5,576 bases of DNA from CAJBIL01 sp049295655 (GTDB lineage Bacteria > Pseudomonadota > Gammaproteobacteria > Burkholderiales > Rhodocyclaceae), in assembly GCA_049295655.1 (NCBI GenBank), contig JBAQRB010000134.1:1-5576 (forward strand), given 5' to 3'. The translations under genes were made by a program, and so were the position numbers. This document shows, in pieces, positions 5,025 through 5,576 of the stretch (position 1 is its first letter; every line of letters begins with the position of its first letter). The notes under the pieces are model-generated. The model did no database searches. It was not told where the DNA came from and was given only the letters and a program-made list of their open reading frames with translations.

Positions 5025-5576
5025 GTGGCCAAAAAAATAGACCATTCATTGAAAAATATCAGATTGCGCACCTCCGCTCTGGCGGTCGCCTCGTGTCTTG
5101 CGTTTTCCGGCTTGCCGCTTGCAGCGCATGCTGCCGGGCTGGGCAAGGTGACCGTGTTTTCGGCGCTCGGCCAGCCTTTGCGCGCCGAGGTCGAACTTTC
5201 GGCGACGCGCGAGGAACTCTCCGGCATGAAGGCTCAACTGGCCTCGCCGGATGCCTTCAAGCAGGCCGGGCTCGACTATGCGATGACGCTGACCGGGATC
5301 CGCTTTTCAATCGACAAGAATGCCAGCGGTCAGCCGATCATCAAGCTCAGTTCCGACAAGCCGATCAACGATCCGTTTGTCGACATGCTGCTGGAACTCA
5401 ACTGGCCGTCCGGCCGCCTGGTCCGCGAATACACCTTCCTGCTCGATCCGCCGGAGCTTGCCGTCAAGGCCGCGCCACCGATGACGCCGGTGCTGTCGAG
5501 GCCGGCTGCGCCAGCCCGGCCGGCTGCCGAAACGCCCACCCCGGCGCAGGCCGAGAAGCCCGAAGCGGCCCGGCAG
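5025..5576 (+). CDS. fimV: FimV-family protein, N-terminal part (3' end outside window)
   Basis: The first 184 residues are visible; the frame is open to the window edge. FimV/HubP proteins are large inner-membrane, peptidoglycan-binding polar hubs needed for type IV pilus assembly and twitching in Pseudomonas and relatives. A signal peptide spans about residues 1-36 (basic residues K3, K4, K10, R13, R15; hydrophobic 17-34; likely cleavage after AHA 34-36). Then comes the conserved FimV N-terminal domain: GLGKVTVFSALGQPLRAEVEL (from residue 38; closely resembles the family consensus), a PDAFKQAGLDY segment, and KPINDPFVDML leading to NWPSGRLVREYTFLLDPP (126-143). From about residue 150 a Pro/Ala-rich linker begins. 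The LysM, transmembrane and C-terminal TPR parts expected of the family would lie beyond the window. The start is GTG with AGGG seven bases upstream. Codons 3-5 contain a run of seven A. It is transcribed separately from the leu operon, behind the terminator. Confidence 0.93.
   Translation, partial: MAKKIDHSLKNIRLRTSALAVASCLAFSGLPLAAHAAGLGKVTVFSALGQPLRAEVELSATREELSGMKAQLASPDAFKQAGLDYAMTLTGIRFSIDKNASGQPIIKLSSDKPINDPFVDMLLELNWPSGRLVREYTFLLDPPELAVKAAPPMTPVLSRPAAPARPAAETPTPAQAEKPEAARQ

Overview
The window is high-GC, densely coding DNA with every convincing gene on the + strand. The protein sequences (long-type Asd, LeuC/LeuD/LeuB of the proteobacterial type, a FimV N-terminus) and the order leuC – entericidin-like lipoprotein – leuD – leuB – asd – fimV point to a betaproteobacterium. 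Rhodocyclales (Dechloromonas/Azonexus-like) is my best guess. This assignment rests on remembered gene order and protein similarity, not on a search.

Layout: positions 1-341 hold the C-terminal part of an M48-family zinc metalloprotease whose start and HExxH motif lie upstream of the window. The short gap 342-463 carries a good sigma70-type promoter (385-390 / 409-414, with an extended -10) and a small leader hairpin. From 464 to 4879 runs a compact operon: leuC, a 41-residue entericidin-type lipoprotein gene, leuD, leuB and asd. Gaps are 13 nt, a 1-nt stop/start overlap, 10 nt and 26 nt. A clean intrinsic terminator (4895-4924) closes it. The AT-richer gap 4925-5024 holds a large imperfect palindrome and a weak promoter candidate. 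fimV starts at a GTG (5025) and runs off the right end.

How the genes work together: LeuC and LeuD form isopropylmalate isomerase and LeuB is the following dehydrogenase, so the operon supplies the last two dedicated enzymatic steps before the final transamination to leucine. leuA is not in the window. Asd makes aspartate semialdehyde, the branch point to lysine/diaminopimelate, methionine, threonine and, through threonine, isoleucine. The whole transcription unit is therefore amino-acid biosynthetic except for the small membrane lipoprotein, which is wedged between the two isomerase subunit genes and translationally coupled to leuD. That insertion is the most curious point of an otherwise housekeeping region. 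I see no mobile element, CRISPR array, RNA gene or clearly novel multi-gene system.
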